Origin: an uncultured bacterium | Lineage (GTDB): Bacteria; Pseudomonadota; Alphaproteobacteria; Sphingomonadales; Sphingomonadaceae | Direction: 5' to 3' | Assembly (NCBI GenBank): GCA_942636505.2 | Contig: CALOGB020000055.1 | Coordinates: forward strand, 62,001 to 126,000 | DNA: 64,000 nt | Shown: positions 62,847 to 64,000 of the stretch, one piece after another | How positions within the stretch are numbered: position 1 is the stretch's first letter | How the letters are laid out: each line of letters starts with the position of its first letter | Made by a program: the position numbers and the translations under genes | The notes under the pieces: model-generated | The model's input: the letters and a program-made list of their open reading frames with translations, nothing else | Database searches by the model: none | Told to the model about the DNA's origin: nothing

Positions 62847-63754
62847 CAGCGCGTCCTTGCTTCTTTCTCGGCGTATGTCGCGTCGGCGTCGTCCGGCGCG
62901 GACTGCTTGGACTGGACTTCGGTAGGATGTCGGGCTGCTTCTTCGTCGGCGCGCTCGTGCGCCTCCTGCGTCGCGACCGCGGCACGGCCGCGTGGCCCCT
63001 TGAAATACTCTTCGATCCACGGATGATCGAGCGCGATCAGCTCGTCGATCGTCCCGACCGCGATGACCTTCTTGTCGGCCAGCACCGCGACCCGGTCGCA
63101 GATCGCATACAGCGTATCGAGATCGTGCGTGATCAGGAACACCGTCAACCCGAGCGTCTTCTGCAACGACTGCGTCAGCCCGTCGAACGCCGCCGCACCG
63201 ATCGGATCGAGCCCCGCGGTAGGCTCGTCGAGGAACAGCAACTCAGGGTCGAGCGCCAGCGCACGCGCCAAGCCAGCACGTTTCTTCATGCCACCCGACA
63301 GCTCGGCGGGAAACTTGTTCGCGGCATCGGCGGGCAGGCCCGTCATCACCACCTTGTACGACGCGATCTCCGCGAGCAGCGCCGGCGACAAATCCGGATA
63401 GAATTCTCGCAACGGCACTTCGACGTTCTCGGCCACGGTCAGCGTCGAGAACAGCGCACCACCCTGGAACAGCACGCCCCAGCGCTTGCGGATCTCGGTC
63501 GCCTCGGTTTCCTCGCGGCCGATATTGGGCTCGCCGAACACCGTGATCTGACCCGCGACCGGCGTCTGCAGCCCGATGATCGAGCGCATCAGCACCGACT
63601 TGCCGGTACCCGACCCGCCGACCACGCCGAGGATCTCGCCGCGCCGCACGTCGAGGTCGAGCCCCTCGTGCACCACCGAATCGCCGAACGCGTTCTTCAG
63701 CCCCTTCACGGAGATGATGAAATCGTCTGTCTTGTTGTCCGTCTTGCGGGGCAT
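62846..63754 (-). CDS. mlaF: Phospholipid ABC transporter ATP-binding protein
   Basis: The 302-residue ATPase has Walker A VVGGSGTGKSVL, the signature ELSGGMKKRAGLARA (the MKKR variant typical of MlaF) and Walker B LLFLDEPTAGLD. A C-terminal charged tail (~260-302) is longer than in E. coli MlaF. It powers lipid transport with the MlaE permease. Its ATG overlaps the mlaE stop by one base. Confidence 0.93.
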   Translation of the reverse strand: MPRKTDNKTDDFIISVKGLKNAFGDSVVHEGLDLDVRRGEILGVVGGSGTGKSVLMRSIIGLQTPVAGQITVFGEPNIGREETEATEIRKRWGVLFQGGALFSTLTVAENVEVPLREFYPDLSPALLAEIASYKVVMTGLPADAANKFPAELSGGMKKRAGLARALALDPELLFLDEPTAGLDPIGAAAFDGLTQSLQKTLGLTVFLITHDLDTLYAICDRVAVLADKKVIAVGTIDELIALDHPWIEEYFKGPRGRAAVATQEAHERADEEAARHPTEVQSKQSAPDDADATYAEKEARTR

Positions 63755-64000
63755 CAGTCCCAACCCAACCAGGTGAAGAACACCGCGAAGAACGCGTCGA
63801 GCACGATCACCAGGAAGATCCCCTGGACGACCGCCGACGTGGTGCGCAGCCCGACCTGCTCGGCGTCCGATTCGACCTGCATCCCCTGGAAACAGCCCGC
63901 GATCGCGATGATCGCGCCGAACACCGGCGCCTTGATCAGCGAGATATAGAGATCGGTGATCGGCACGACTTCGCGAATGCGCGCGATGAACGTCACCGGC
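63754..64000 (-). CDS. mlaE: MlaE-family permease, C-terminal part
   Basis: Only the last ~81 residues are in the window; the gene continues past the right edge. They include the MlaE-type segment ITDLYISLIKAPVFGAIIA and CFQGMQVESDAEQVGLRTTSAV, then a final helix ending FTWLGWD. It is the membrane subunit of the Mla transporter and the first visible gene of the operon. Confidence 0.92.
   Translation of the reverse strand, partial: PVTFIARIREVVPITDLYISLIKAPVFGAIIAIAGCFQGMQVESDAEQVGLRTTSAVVQGIFLVIVLDAFFAVFFTWLGWD

Overview
The window looks like chromosomal DNA of an alphaproteobacterium of the Sphingomonas type. The evidence is high GC, the gene families present (EipA/DUF1134, an RcGTA-like cluster, a CYP153-like P450, an Mla/MCE operon, HI0607-type shikimate dehydrogenase-like protein) and many extragenic palindromic repeats. 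The genus is inferred from family resemblance; no 16S or other decisive marker is in the window.

Layout. (1) 1-5187, minus strand: a two-gene unit of an M48-type zinc protease and a very large kinase-like/DUF4011/SF1 helicase that runs off the left edge. It sits on the 3' side of a tRNA-Ser(GCU), with an AT-richer, gene-poor stretch between them. (2) 6245-12119: housekeeping and envelope genes (EipA, pyrC, ygfZ, a shikimate dehydrogenase-like gene, an OmpA-family porin). (3) 12239-26755, minus strand: a nearly complete gene transfer agent (GTA) structural cluster in RcGTA order, from small terminase to tail-tip protein, followed by a DUF2793 gene. No integrase, replication, repressor or lysis gene accompanies it. 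Two of its genes, the large terminase and the DUF2460 tail protein, are each broken by one missing base in a six-C run. Every real gap in the cluster is filled by a hairpin-rich repeat; all other junctions overlap or nearly so. (4) 26937-50215: a housekeeping mix: queG, a NatAB-like ABC exporter, a CYP153-like P450, msrB, a CHAP protein, an M1 aminopeptidase, two SDR enzymes and a sugar symporter, maeB, mutS, a CDF metal exporter, mntH, a DNA glycosylase, a [2Fe-2S] ferredoxin and rlmB. (5) 50377-60703: tRNA-Tyr and a glycogen operon glgP-glgB-glgC-glgA-pgm, ending in a CoA-ester lyase. A 221-bp element with 26-bp perfect inverted ends and five 21-bp tandem units separates glgC from glgA. (6) 60918-64000: a small basic protein and an Mla-type phospholipid transport operon (mlaE-mlaF-mlaD-lipoprotein) that enters from the right edge.

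The best candidates for something undescribed are the pseudokinase-helicase plus metalloprotease pair next to tRNA-Ser, the repeat-packed GTA cluster with its two frameshifts, and the inverted-repeat element that carries the glgA ribosome binding site.
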